Shown in pieces: positions 1 through 7,890 of a DNA stretch of 26,640 bases (positions within the stretch are counted from its first letter, which is position 1; the number at the start of each line of letters is the position of its first letter). The stretch comes from DASPPM01 sp035604475 (GTDB lineage Bacteria > Pseudomonadota > Alphaproteobacteria > JACZXZ01). A model generated the notes under the pieces. It worked only from the letters and a program-made list of their open reading frames with translations. It searched no databases and was not told the origin of the DNA. Location of the stretch: positions 1-26,640 of the forward strand of contig DATNIJ010000099.1 of assembly GCA_035604475.1 (NCBI GenBank). Direction: 5' to 3'. The position numbers were made by a program, and so were the translations under genes.

Positions 1-1448
1 TCGGGGTTCGTGAGATCGCAGGCGATCGTGCGGTTGCCGTACTGCTCCTCCTGGATGCGCCGGACGTTGCCGAAGCTGCCGTTGTCGAAGACCACGACGA
101 CGACGGCCAGATTGTGCTGACGGGCGGTCGCGAGCTCGCCCGCCTGGTAGAGGAAGCCGCCGTCGCCGGCGATGGCGAGTACGGCTTGGGCGGGCTTGGC
201 CGCCTTGACGCCGAGCGCTGCGCCGAAGCCCCAGCCGAGGTTGTCCTGGTAGCCGGGCGAAAGGAAGGTGCGCGGCTTGAGCACCGGAAAGGCGAGGCGC
301 GAGACGAAGCCGACCTGCGTCACCTCGTCGATGAAGATGCCGTCCTCCGGGAGTGCCGCCCGGATCGCCTTGAGGAAGCTCAGCTGCGGCTCGAGACGCT
401 TGAGCCGCTCGACCATCCGCGCGCGCTCGCGCGCGAGCTCGTCGCCGCGCGACGCGCGCGGGCGATTGTGCGCCGGCAGCCGTGCCAAGAGCGCCTTGAC
501 GTAGTCCGCCGCGTCGCCGATGAGGCTTACTGCCGGCTTCTTGAAGCGCTCCGCCGCCTCAGGGTCGATGTCGATGCGCACGATCTTGAGATCGCCGTCC
601 ACTCCCCATTGGCTCTGCTGCATGAAGAGCCGCGTGCCCACGGCAAGCACCGCGTCGGCCTTGGCCCAGAGCCGGTGCGCGATGGGCAGATTGATGCTGA
701 GCCGGTGCGTTGCTGGCAGCACGCCCTGGCCGCGGCGATAGGCGACGGCTGGCGCCTCGAGCAGCTCGGCGAGTGCTGTCACTTCCGCGCTGGCTCCTTG
801 CGCGCCGCCGCCGAGCACGATCAGCGGGCGCTTGGCGCCGCCGAGGATCTTGGCCGCGGCTTCGACCGCGTCCTCGTCGATCGGCGGGTGCTGTAAGGCT
901 CTGGGCCGCTCCGGAATTTCAACAGCACCCCTGCGGCCCCATACGTCGATCGCGCATTCCACCACCGCCGGCCCGGGCCGGCCCGAGCACGCGCTCTCGA
1001 TCGCCTCGGCGATGAGGAGGGGTGCTTCATGGGGAGAGCGGATGCGGGCCGCGAATTTCGCGATATGTCGTGCAACGCCGATCTGGTCGGCGATCTCGTG
1101 CAGATGGCCGTGGCCGCGATCGATATCCGCCTGAGGGATTTGACCGACGAGGGCCACGACCGGCGCATTCATGCCGTAGGCCGTGAGCAGTGCCGCACCC
1201 GCGTTGAGGAAGCCGGGGCCCGGAACGACCGCGAAAGCCTGCGGCTTGCCCGTCGCCAATGCAGCACCCAGCGCCATGTAGGCGGAGGTCTGCTCGTGCC
1301 GCGTATGGAGCACGCGCAGGCGGTCTTGCGCGCCGTGGAAGGCATCGAAGAGCGGATCGTTGTGCAGCCCGGGCAGGCCGTAGACCGTATCGATGCCATG
1401 GCGAAGCAGGCTTTCGACCGTGGCCTCGGCGGTTGTCATCGTCGGCAT
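1..1448 (-). CDS. Thiamine-diphosphate-dependent enzyme (acetolactate synthase-like), 3' end cut by window
   Basis: Reading the minus strand from the ATG at 1448 gives one unbroken frame of about 482 codons running off the left edge. The start has a GGAGGAG ribosome site about 9 nt upstream. The N-terminal pyrimidine-binding domain carries the catalytic glutamate in RHEQTSAYMA (E52) after a GLPGLHND loop. The middle domain has GGAKRPLIVLGGGAQ, typical of the FAD/DHAP-like central domain of this family. The C-terminal diphosphate-binding domain has GDGGFLYQAGELATARQHN followed by FDNGSFGN, the classical GDG...N metal/ThDP motif, at about residues 424-450. This family includes acetolactate synthases, decarboxylases and carboligases, and the sequence alone does not fix the substrate. 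No small regulatory subunit gene is next to it, so I do not call it ilvB. It lies 75 nt downstream of sppA on the same strand. Confidence 0.9.
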   Translation of the reverse strand, partial: MPTMTTAEATVESLLRHGIDTVYGLPGLHNDPLFDAFHGAQDRLRVLHTRHEQTSAYMALGAALATGKPQAFAVVPGPGFLNAGAALLTAYGMNAPVVALVGQIPQADIDRGHGHLHEIADQIGVARHIAKFAARIRSPHEAPLLIAEAIESACSGRPGPAVVECAIDVWGRRGAVEIPERPRALQHPPIDEDAVEAAAKILGGAKRPLIVLGGGAQGASAEVTALAELLEAPAVAYRRGQGVLPATHRLSINLPIAHRLWAKADAVLAVGTRLFMQQSQWGVDGDLKIVRIDIDPEAAERFKKPAVSLIGDAADYVKALLARLPAHNRPRASRGDELARERARMVERLKRLEPQLSFLKAIRAALPEDGIFIDEVTQVGFVSRLAFPVLKPRTFLSPGYQDNLGWGFGAALGVKAAKPAQAVLAIAGDGGFLYQAGELATARQHNLAVVVVVFDNGSFGNVRRIQEEQYGNRTIACDLTNP

Positions 1449-1523
1449 GGGCCGGTCTCCTCCGCTCGCGCCGTCGCCCGCTGACCAGCGCTCCGCCTGC
1501 GACGCTTGGCTCCGAGCCGACGC

Positions 1524-3314
1524 TCAGCGCACCTCGAGTGGAGGTATCAGAAGCCAGGCCTCGCCCGGACGGGTCAAGGCGGGCAGCTCGGCGACGAGCG
1601 GACGCAGGGCTGCCGCAGGTGTTGCGAGCTCACGCGCGAGCAGGCTCGTAAGCGGCGCTGCAGCTATGCCCTCGCCGGCGACGAGCCGGTGCAAAAGCCG
1701 GCGGAACTCGCGCCCGCGCGGCGGATACTCGCGCAATTGAACGGGCTCCTCGGGCTTGACGTGAAGCGCCTCGCGGGCAAGCTCGAGCGCCTGGGGAAAG
1801 CCCCCGAGCGCATCGACGAGCCCGAGCTTCAGCGCCTGGGCCCCGGTGAAGACGCGTCCCTTGGCGATCTCGGGAATGCGGTTCGCATCGAGGCCTCGCG
1901 CCGCAACCACCTTGGCGGTGAAGTCCTTGTACACCGCATCGAGCGAGGCCTCGAGGCGGTTCCAGCCCTCGGGCGTGAAGTCCTGGTCCGAGCTCCACAG
2001 CGCAGCATTGGTGCCGAACTGGACCGAATCGACGCTGATGCCCAGCTTTTCGAACAAACCCTTGATCACCAGCTTGCCGCCGAAGACGCCGATCGAGCCG
2101 GTCAGCGTACCGGGCTCCGCGACGATCTTGGTGGCGGGTACGGCGATGAAGTAGCCGCCCGAGGCGGCGACATCGCCCATCGAGACGATGACCGGCTTGC
2201 CCGCCGCCTTGGCGCGATTGACCGCGCGCCAGATGGTGTCGGACGCCACATAGGAGCCTCCCGGGCTGTCGATGCGCAGGAGGATCGCCGCCACGTCGCT
2301 GCTCCGCACCGCCTCGTCGATCGTGTCCGAAAGCGTGTCGGCGCCGATCCGGCTGACGCCGAAGGCGTCGTCGAACCCGCTCGAGCCCGAGACGATCGGC
2401 CCGCTCGCGGCGATCATCGCAATGACGGGCCCTTCGCCCGAGTCATCGCGCGCCGCGCGGAAATAGTCGGGGAGCTGCACCAGCTTGCCGCCGGGGCCGG
2501 CACGCCGTCTCGCGGCGTCCCGCGCCTCGTCGTGATAGCCGAGCCGGTCGACGAGCTTGGCGGCGACGGCCTCCTCCGCGAGGAATGGCCCGCGGTCGAT
2601 GAGCGCCTTCGTCGCATCCGCGCCGAGCCCGCGGCCATCGGCGACCGCTTGGGCGAGCTGGTCATAAAGCGAGCCGAGGATGCTTTGCAGAGACTCCTTG
2701 AACGCCGGGCTATAGGCGGTATCGGTCAGCTCGTCGATAGCACTCTTGTACTCCTCGCGTTTGTCGACGCGCGGAACGATGCCGAGCTTGTCGAGGGTAC
2801 CCCTGAGAAACGGGGTTTCGGCGATGACGCCGACGAGGTTCAGCTCGCCCGAGGGCTGCAGCCAGATCTCCTCGCATGCGGCCGCGATCGGATAGCCGCC
2901 GCTGCCGCTCCCGGCCTCTCCATAGCTCTCGGCGAAGGCGATCGTGAACTTGCCGCGCTTGCGGAAGGCGGCGATCGCATCGCGCAGCTCCTCGTTCGTC
3001 GCGTAGCTGAACGATTCGCCGAGGCGGACGACGAGGCCCTTGACGCGATCGTCGCGGCCCGCGCGCTCGAGCGCCTCCTCGATCTGGCGCAGCGTCATGC
3101 GCTTGGGCGAGAGGAGCTCGACGATGCCGCCCCCGGCTCCGGTCTCGCCGGGTGCCTTGGTGAGATCGAGCTCGAGTGCGGTGGCCTCGGGTACCGCGCG
3201 CGATGAGGGCGCCACGAGGCTCGCGCCGAGCCAGACGGCGAGCAGCGCCAGGCTCACGGTCATGATGCCGACGAGCGCGAAGAAACCGACGACGACCCGT
3301 TTCAGCCAACGCAT
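1524..3314 (-). CDS. sppA: Signal peptide peptidase SppA, 67K type
   Basis: The 596-residue product matches the double-domain (67K) form of SppA, a membrane-bound serine protease that degrades signal peptides after their release from exported proteins. An N-terminal anchor covers residues about 7-30 (VVVGFFALVGIMTVSLALL). The Ser/Lys dyad is readable: lysine 190 in REEYKSAIDEL in the N-terminal half and serine 385 in GDVAASGGYF in the C-terminal half. They correspond to K209 and S409 of the E. coli enzyme. A RIDSPGGS segment (about 347-354) forms the oxyanion loop of the ClpP-like fold. The start at 3314 is set by GGAGGATCG just upstream. It follows aroC after 103 nt that hold a strong hairpin, so it may be read from the fabI-aroC transcript. 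Confidence 0.95.
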   Translation of the reverse strand: MRWLKRVVVGFFALVGIMTVSLALLAVWLGASLVAPSSRAVPEATALELDLTKAPGETGAGGGIVELLSPKRMTLRQIEEALERAGRDDRVKGLVVRLGESFSYATNEELRDAIAAFRKRGKFTIAFAESYGEAGSGSGGYPIAAACEEIWLQPSGELNLVGVIAETPFLRGTLDKLGIVPRVDKREEYKSAIDELTDTAYSPAFKESLQSILGSLYDQLAQAVADGRGLGADATKALIDRGPFLAEEAVAAKLVDRLGYHDEARDAARRRAGPGGKLVQLPDYFRAARDDSGEGPVIAMIAASGPIVSGSSGFDDAFGVSRIGADTLSDTIDEAVRSSDVAAILLRIDSPGGSYVASDTIWRAVNRAKAAGKPVIVSMGDVAASGGYFIAVPATKIVAEPGTLTGSIGVFGGKLVIKGLFEKLGISVDSVQFGTNAALWSSDQDFTPEGWNRLEASLDAVYKDFTAKVVAARGLDANRIPEIAKGRVFTGAQALKLGLVDALGGFPQALELAREALHVKPEEPVQLREYPPRGREFRRLLHRLVAGEGIAAAPLTSLLARELATPAAALRPLVAELPALTRPGEAWLLIPPLEVR

Positions 3315-3330
3315 GAACGATCCTCCTCAT

Positions 3331-3374
3331 TTCGCGGCTCGCGATCCGCCGGCGCCGGGCCGCGAGCCCGCGAA
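3331..3374 (-). other. GC-rich hairpin between aroC and sppA
   Basis: Arms at 3331-3343 (TTCGCGGCTCGCG) and 3361-3374 (CGCGAGCCCGCGAA) pair fully except for one bulged base, and the loop region contains a second small palindrome, CCGGCGCCGG (3348-3357). In the minus-strand mRNA this folds just 5' of the sppA ribosome site. There is no U-run, so it is not a standard terminator. It could limit read-through from aroC or stabilise an mRNA end. Confidence 0.5.
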
Positions 3375-3417
3375 AGTCGGTTCGAGCGCCGCAAGCGAAG
3401 CGGCGGCGGCCCTTGCT

Positions 3418-4491
3418 TCAGGCGCCGCACTGGGCGCGCTGGCGCAGCATGTGGTCGGCCAGCACGAGCGCCATCATCGCCTCGCCCACCGGCACGGCGC
3501 GCATCCCCACGCAGGGATCGTGGCGGCCCTTGGTGACGACCTCCACCTCCTCGCCGCGGAGGTTGACGCCGCGCTGCGGAATGAGGAGCGAGCTGGTCGG
3601 CTTGACGGCGAAGCGCACCACCACGTCCTCTCCCGTCGAGATGCCGCCGAGCGTGCCGCCCGCGCGATTGGTCAAGAAGCTCGGCTTGCCGTCCACCATG
3701 CGCATCTCGTCGTGCGCCGCCTCGCCGGGGGTGGCCACACCGGCGAAGCCGTCGCCGATCTCGACTGCCTTGACCGCATTGATGCTCATCATCGCTCGCG
3801 CGAGGTCGGCATCGAGCTTGTCGTAGACCGGCTCGCCGAGGCCGGCCGGCACGCCGGAGGCGACGATCTCGACCACGGCGCCCAGCGACGAGCCGCGCTT
3901 GCGCACGGCGTCGAGCTCGGCCTCCCACGCCTTGGCGGCACCCGCATCGGGGCAGAAGAAGGGGTTCTCCCCGACCGCTTGCCAGCTCCAGCGCTCGCGG
4001 TCGATCTTATGCGGGCCCATCTGGACCATGGCGCCGCGGATGAGCACGCCCGGACCGAGCACCTTGCGCGCCACGGCACCCGCGGCCACGCGACAGGCGG
4101 TCTCGCGTGCGGACGCCCGTCCGCCGCCGCGATAGTCCCGGATGCCGTACTTGGCATGGTACGTGAAGTCGGCGTGGCCGGGGCGGAACAGGTCCTTGAT
4201 CTCGCTGTAGTCCTTTGCGCGCTGGTCGACGTTCTCGATGAGAAGCGAGATCGGCGTGCCCGTGGTCAGACCCTCGAAGGTGCCTGAGAGGATCCTGACC
4301 TGATCCGGCTCGCGCCGCTGGCTCGTGAAGCGCGACTGGCCCGGGCGGCGTTTGTCGAGCCATTGCTGGATGTCGGCCTCCACGAGCGGAATTTTCGGCG
4401 GCGCCCCGTCGACGACGCAGCCGATCGCCGGGCCGTGACTCTCGCCCCAGCTCGTGTACCGGAAGGCGTGGCCGAAGCTGTTGCCGGGCAT
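3418..4491 (-). CDS. aroC: Chorismate synthase
   Basis: The 357-residue protein is chorismate synthase, the last step of the shikimate pathway. It converts 5-enolpyruvylshikimate-3-phosphate to chorismate using reduced FMN. Family signatures are plain: GESHGPAIGCVVDG near residues 16-29, the basic stretch DKRRPGQSRFTSQRREPD at about 46-63, and RPGHADFTYHAKYGIRDYRGG followed by RASARETACRVAAGA at about 103-138. Length is normal (about 360). The start at 4491 lies 2 nt after the fabI stop, so the two genes are translationally coupled. The upstream continuation of the open frame is only fabI read in the wrong frame and was excluded. Pairing with fabI is a positional coupling, not a shared pathway. 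Confidence 0.97.
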   Translation of the reverse strand: MPGNSFGHAFRYTSWGESHGPAIGCVVDGAPPKIPLVEADIQQWLDKRRPGQSRFTSQRREPDQVRILSGTFEGLTTGTPISLLIENVDQRAKDYSEIKDLFRPGHADFTYHAKYGIRDYRGGGRASARETACRVAAGAVARKVLGPGVLIRGAMVQMGPHKIDRERWSWQAVGENPFFCPDAGAAKAWEAELDAVRKRGSSLGAVVEIVASGVPAGLGEPVYDKLDADLARAMMSINAVKAVEIGDGFAGVATPGEAAHDEMRMVDGKPSFLTNRAGGTLGGISTGEDVVVRFAVKPTSSLLIPQRGVNLRGEEVEVVTKGRHDPCVGMRAVPVGEAMMALVLADHMLRQRAQCGA

Positions 4492-4493
4492 GA

Positions 4494-5333
4494 TCAGGGG
4501 CCGGCCTTGAAGGTCTTCAGCATCTCCCTCACCTCGATGGCGGCATCGACAGCCAGCATGCCGACCACATGGTAACCGCCGTCGACGTGATGGACCTCGC
4601 CGGTAACTCCGCTTCCGAGATCGCTCAGGAGATAAAGCGCCGAAGCCCCCACCTGCTCGGTCGTAATGTTGCGCTTGAGCGGCGCGTTGAGCTCGTTCCA
4701 CTTCAGGATGTAGCGGAAGTCGCCGATGCCCGCGGATGCAAGCGTCTTGACCGGGCCGGCCGAGATCGCATTCACGCGCACCTGCTGGCTGCCCAGATCG
4801 GCCGCGAGGTAGCGCACGCTGGCCTCGAGGGCCGCCTTGGCGACCCCCATCACATTGTAATGAGGCATCACCTTCTCGGCGCCGTAGTAAGACAGCGTCA
4901 GCAAGCCGCCCCCGCGAGGCATCAATTTGGCGGCGCGGCGCGCGAGGTCCGTGAAAGAGTAGCACGAGACCAGCATGGTCTGGACGAAGTTGTCCCGGCT
5001 GGTGTCGACGTATTTTCCGGTGAGCTCGTTGCGGTCGGAAAACGCGATCGCATGCACGACGAAGTCGATCGAGCCCCACGCCTTCTCCATGGCGGCGAAG
5101 ACGGCATCGAGGCTTGCCGCATCCGACACATCGCAAGGCAGCACGAGCGGAGCGCCCACGGACTCCGCAAGCGGCCGCACGCGCCGCTCGAGCTGCGGGA
5201 TCTGATAGGTGATGGCAAGCTTGGCGCCATGGGACGCGAGCGTCTTGGCAATGCCCCACGCCAGCGAACGGTCGTTCGCCACTCCCAGGATGAGGCCGCT
5301 CTTGCCGGCCATGAGCGCGGGTGCTTCGGTCAT
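4494..5333 (-). CDS. fabI: Enoyl-[acyl-carrier-protein] reductase (NADH), FabI type
   Basis: The 279-residue protein is the FabI type of enoyl-ACP reductase, which completes each round of fatty acid elongation by reducing trans-2-enoyl-ACP. The cofactor site is the FabI variant of the Rossmann motif, GVANDRSLAWGIAK (residues 17-30), with CDVSDAASL at about 67-75 and HAIAFSD at about 94-100. The catalytic pair is Tyr159 and Lys166 in the MPHYNVMGVAKAALE segment, matching Y156 and K163 of E. coli. The C-terminal HHVDGGYHVVGM is also typical. The ATG at 5333 has GAGAGG 6 nt upstream. The gene is first in the fabI-aroC unit, with a possible promoter at 5394-5422. A tyrosine-rich SYY at 148-150 matches the substrate-loop tyrosine. 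Confidence 0.96.
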   Translation of the reverse strand: MTEAPALMAGKSGLILGVANDRSLAWGIAKTLASHGAKLAITYQIPQLERRVRPLAESVGAPLVLPCDVSDAASLDAVFAAMEKAWGSIDFVVHAIAFSDRNELTGKYVDTSRDNFVQTMLVSCYSFTDLARRAAKLMPRGGGLLTLSYYGAEKVMPHYNVMGVAKAALEASVRYLAADLGSQQVRVNAISAGPVKTLASAGIGDFRYILKWNELNAPLKRNITTEQVGASALYLLSDLGSGVTGEVHHVDGGYHVVGMLAVDAAIEVREMLKTFKAGP

Positions 5334-5696
5334 CGTGGCCTCTCTGGCATTCCCGGGAGCTTCTCTCGGGGGTTGAGGGCGGAGTTCGCGGCGATCCTAC
5401 ACAAAAGCCGGTAGAGGGCAAAGCCGCGTCATCCGCGGGCGCCCGTGGCCTCTAAGGCCGTCGCGAGGAGCCATAGCATTCCTGGCATCGGGCATTGGGC
5501 GCGCGCCGCAAGTGCGATCACGACGGCGGCTCAGCTCCCCGCGTTGACGAGCCGCGGGCAAGACCGCAATGCTTGCCCTCGCGGGACGAGTGCCTGCGGT
5601 GCATGCGACGTCGGAGGCACTCCATTCTCTTTTCGGCCGAGCCCGGGCTCGCATCGCAGCCGAGCTCCGAGCTCCGCCGCGACGCGGCTCGAAGGA
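5334..5696. other. 363-nt intergenic region, no gene seen
   Basis: This stretch separates the lipoprotein gene from fabI. The short open frames across it are Arg/Pro/Ala-rich shadows without a ribosome site. It holds a 14-bp palindrome CGAGCCCGGGCTCG at 5638-5651, a 7-bp hairpin (GGGCAAG at 5556-5562 with CTTGCCC at 5572-5578), and the fabI promoter candidate. The palindromes lie downstream of the lipoprotein gene and may end its transcript, but neither has a U-run. Confidence 0.5.
5394..5422 (-). promoter_or_regulatory. Possible sigma70-type promoter for fabI-aroC
   Basis: On the minus strand TTTGCC (5422-5417), or TTGCCC one base further on, is followed after 17 or 16 nt by TAGGAT (5399-5394). 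Both hexamers are 3-4 of 6 matches to consensus. It lies about 60 nt upstream of the fabI start, and the leader has a small CCCG...CGGG hairpin near 5352-5370. Pattern match only. Confidence 0.35.
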
Positions 5697-6218
5697 TCAG
5701 CCCTGTGGCGGCGGCGACCCGGGTGGCGGCGGGGGCGGCGGGGCACCGCCTGCCGGCGGCGTGCCTCCCGGCGGGGGTGGCGGCGCATAGCCGGGCCGGT
5801 AGCCCGGTACCTGGTTGCCGCGGGAGTACATGCATTGCATGTAGGCGTTGTCGTAGTGCTGCTGCACCGTCATCTGCACGGCCCCACCCGTACCCGCGCC
5901 GTAGGCGGTGCCGGCGACGGCACCGGAGGCGGCACCGATGGCGGCACCCTTGCCGCCGCCAAGGGCCGCTCCCAGCCCGGCGCCGAGCACGGTGCCGACG
6001 ATGGCACTGCCCAGCACCTGATTGCTCCCCGCGTTCTCCTGGCCGGCGACCTGCGACTGCGCAAATTGCCGGCACACGGCTTGATCCTGCTGGAAGGCAT
6101 CGAAGGGCTTGTTGGGCGCGGGCATCACCGGCACGCTGGGCGACAGCGGCTGGGGAGCGCAGCCGCCGAGCAGCATGGCGGCGACGACTGCGGTCGCAAT
6201 CGGTGCATAGCGCGTCAT
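5697..6218 (-). CDS. Glycine-zipper lipoprotein with Pro/Gly-rich tail
   Basis: The start at 6218 was chosen because AAGGAGAG lies 8 nt upstream. Starting there gives 173 residues beginning with a lipoprotein signal peptide whose lipobox LGGC ends at Cys20. The protein should therefore be lipid-anchored, most likely in the outer membrane. Residues about 70-115 form a glycine-zipper stretch (GTVLGAGLGAALGGGKGAAIG and following), as in small outer-membrane lipoproteins and envelope stress proteins of the SlyB/YMGG type. The rest has HYDNAYMQCMYSRGNQVPGY and a tail of nearly pure proline and glycine (about 146-173). It is the second gene of a pair: its ribosome site overlaps the TAA stop of the preceding gene, 11 nt away. 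Function is unknown, and an envelope role is inferred. Confidence 0.85.
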   Translation of the reverse strand: MTRYAPIATAVVAAMLLGGCAPQPLSPSVPVMPAPNKPFDAFQQDQAVCRQFAQSQVAGQENAGSNQVLGSAIVGTVLGAGLGAALGGGKGAAIGAASGAVAGTAYGAGTGGAVQMTVQQHYDNAYMQCMYSRGNQVPGYRPGYAPPPPPGGTPPAGGAPPPPPPPGSPPPQG

Positions 6219-6229
6219 CGATGCTCTCC

Positions 6230-6808
6230 TTACTGTGTCGGCCCTTGCGGTGTCGCGGGTACTTGACGCCATGCCGTGCTGCATGTGGTGACGTAGGGGT
6301 AATAACCCGGCGGGTTGTCGCAATAGTACCAATACTGCACCGGCGCCGGCTGCACGACCACGGTCGGAGGAAGATAGGGCTCCGGGTAGGGGTAGACCGG
6401 CTCCGAATAGAAGTACCAATCGGGCCCAACCACCCACCACCAGCCCAAGCGGCCGTCGTGCCAACCGTGATTCCATCCGCCGCCGCGCCAGACACCCCAG
6501 TCATGCTCCGTGAAGTGCCTAGGATCGCGATCATGGAAGCCGCGATTCACCCCCGGCGCAGGCCCTGGGCTTGGCGCATGGGCTGACCCTGGCGCGACTT
6601 GTGGCGCCGCACCTCCTCGCGGCGCCGGGGCCCCTCCCGGTGCCGGGGCCCCTCCCGGTGCCGGGGCTCCTCCCGGTGCCGGGGCTCCTCCCGGCGCCGG
6701 CGGGGCCCCTCCCGGTGCCGGAGGCATCTGCGCCCAAGCGGAGGCGCTCAGCCCCGCCGCAGCCGCGCCAAGCAGCAATGCAGACATGAGCTGCCCTAGC
6801 TTCTTCAT
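6230..6808 (-). CDS. Secreted Pro/Gly/Ala-repeat protein with aromatic-rich domain, function unknown
   Basis: The 192-residue product starts with a clear Sec signal peptide (MKKLGQLMSALLLGAAAAG, probable cleavage after AWA at residue 26). Residues about 27-65 are a run of GGAPAP hexapeptides, encoded by an 18-bp tandem DNA repeat. The C-terminal half is rich in Trp, Tyr and Pro, with NHGWHDGRLGWWWVVGPDWYF and, after a linker, a YWYYCDNPPGYYPYV segment followed by CSTAW. The closing Cys-containing motif is familiar from small exported proteins of unknown function in alphaproteobacteria. The start has GGAGGAAG upstream. It is the first gene of the pair with the glycine-zipper lipoprotein, under the promoter at 6920-6948. 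Both proteins carry low-complexity Pro/Gly stretches, suggesting a shared envelope-surface role. No enzymatic motif is visible. Confidence 0.85.
   Translation of the reverse strand: MKKLGQLMSALLLGAAAAGLSASAWAQMPPAPGGAPPAPGGAPAPGGAPAPGGAPAPGGAPAPRGGAAPQVAPGSAHAPSPGPAPGVNRGFHDRDPRHFTEHDWGVWRGGGWNHGWHDGRLGWWWVVGPDWYFYSEPVYPYPEPYLPPTVVVQPAPVQYWYYCDNPPGYYPYVTTCSTAWRQVPATPQGPTQ
6621..6720 (-). repeat. 18-bp tandem repeat inside the secreted protein gene
   Basis: Plus-strand units of the form CCGGGGCCCCTCCCGGTG begin at 6625, 6643, 6661 and 6679, with a fifth diverged copy (3 nt longer) from 6697. The first two are identical and the others differ by one or two bases. The unit length is a multiple of three, so copy-number changes would add or remove GGAPAP hexapeptides without a frameshift. 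Confidence 0.9.
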
Positions 6809-7259
6809 GACGGAACTTCCTCCGCTATTGGGAAGTGGCTGGGGTTCGAGCCGTCTCGCCGCGTGCGCGGACGGTCATAACCGCAAATAAGAAACGAAAG
6901 ATTCATGAACAACGGATTGAACGTAGGGTGCCAACAGTTCCTTGTCAATTGACCCGGGGCCGTCCGGCAATGATCGCCGTACCCGCTTGCTCGGCCGTGG
7001 AGCAATGGCGCCGCAGCGAGTTGCCTATCGCGTGCCTTGCCGGGTGCCACAGCACTCTTTCCGCAGTCGAATGCCTCACGCCGTCTTGCCTAGCGGGTGC
7101 ACCAAATACGCGGCGAGAGCCCCCACCCTGCGGCGGGCCCGGAGGCGTCAGGACCGCCTCCCTGCGCGGCGCGCGGTCGTATCCTCCGTTATTTTGCGGT
7201 TTTTTGCCGTGCGCGCGCGGCTTAATCGAATTATATCACTCTCACCGGAATGGTTGAGA
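6809..7259. other. 451-nt divergent intergenic region
   Basis: The region separates the minus-strand secreted-protein pair from plus-strand pdxH. Besides the promoter at 6920-6948 it holds a perfect 7-bp hairpin (GGAGGCG at 7141-7147 with CGCCTCC at 7155-7161) and an AT-rich patch just before pdxH (7221-7240), where its promoter probably lies, although I could not assign a convincing -35/-10 pair. Open frames here lack ribosome sites and show no recognisable protein. Confidence 0.5.
6920..6948 (-). promoter_or_regulatory. Sigma70-type promoter of the secreted-protein pair
   Basis: A perfect TTGACA (6948-6943) is followed after 17 nt by TACGTT (6925-6920), placing the start near 6913 and giving a leader of about 105 nt. 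The -35 element lies in a 10-bp palindrome GTCAATTGAC (6944-6953), which could also be bound by a regulator. Confidence 0.55.
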
Positions 7260-7865
7260 ATGGCTGAGACGGCCATGAATGAAGGCTCGAGCGAGGACCC
7301 CGTGGCTCTCTTCCGCCACTTGTTCAAGGAGGCGGAGGCGAGCGAGCCGGTGGATGCGAATGCGGTGGCGCTCGCGACGGCGGACGCGCGCGGCGTGCCT
7401 TCGGTGCGCATGGTGCTGCTCAAGGACGCCGACGAGCGCGGCTTCGTCTTCTACACCAATATCGAGAGCCGCAAGGGTGACGAGCTCGCCGCCAACCCGC
7501 GCGCGGCTCTTTGCTTCCACTGGAAATCGCTGCGCCGGCAGGTGCGGGTGGAAGGTCCGGTAAGCCGGGTCTCCGACGCGGAGGCGGACGAGTATTTCGC
7601 CTCGCGCCACCGTCAGAGCCAGATCGGCGCCTGGGCCTCCCAGCAGTCGCGTCCGCTCTCCGGCGCTTTCGAGCTCGAGCGGCGCGTCGCCCAATACGCG
7701 GCGAAGTTCGGCTTCGGCAAAGTTCCGCGTCCGCCCCATTGGTCGGGCTACCGCATCCGACCCGAGCGCATCGAATTCTGGCGCGAGCGCCCGTTCCGGC
7801 TGCACGAGCGCCTCGTCTACTCCCGCGGCGAGGACGGCTGGCGCAGCGAGCGGCTCTATCCCTGA
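7260..7865 (+). CDS. pdxH: Pyridoxamine/pyridoxine 5'-phosphate oxidase
   Basis: The 201-residue protein is PdxH, the FMN-dependent oxidase that makes pyridoxal 5'-phosphate from the pyridoxamine or pyridoxine phosphate in the last step of vitamin B6 synthesis and salvage. FMN and substrate motifs are readable: SVRMVLLKDADERGFVFYTN (about 48-67), ESRKGDEL (69-76), the SRHRQSQIGAWASQQS segment (about 115-130), and the C-terminal signature PERIEFWRERPFRLHERL (about 168-185). The start at 7260 gives the normal family length. An in-frame ATG at 7275 is an alternative, and longer upstream readings have no ribosome site or homology. Two encoded enzymes in this window, HemA and the class III aminotransferase, use its product as cofactor. 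The cation pump gene follows after 25 nt. Confidence 0.95.
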   Translation: MAETAMNEGSSEDPVALFRHLFKEAEASEPVDANAVALATADARGVPSVRMVLLKDADERGFVFYTNIESRKGDELAANPRAALCFHWKSLRRQVRVEGPVSRVSDAEADEYFASRHRQSQIGAWASQQSRPLSGAFELERRVAQYAAKFGFGKVPRPPHWSGYRIRPERIEFWRERPFRLHERLVYSRGEDGWRSERLYP

Positions 7866-7890
7866 GCCCGGCTGGCAAGGCGAGGGCCCG

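Noticed and set aside
6835..6870. A GGGTTCGAGCC string that looks like a tRNA T-loop
   Set aside because: The flanking bases do not form a T-stem and no acceptor or anticodon arm can be drawn.
6944..6953. GTCAATTGAC palindrome as a second copy of the hemA operator
   Set aside because: It lacks the central base and the outer GT/AC, and the TTGAC is explained by the -35 element.
6835..7257. Open frames between the secreted-protein gene and pdxH
   Set aside because: No ribosome site and no recognisable motif; composition fits non-coding GC-rich DNA.
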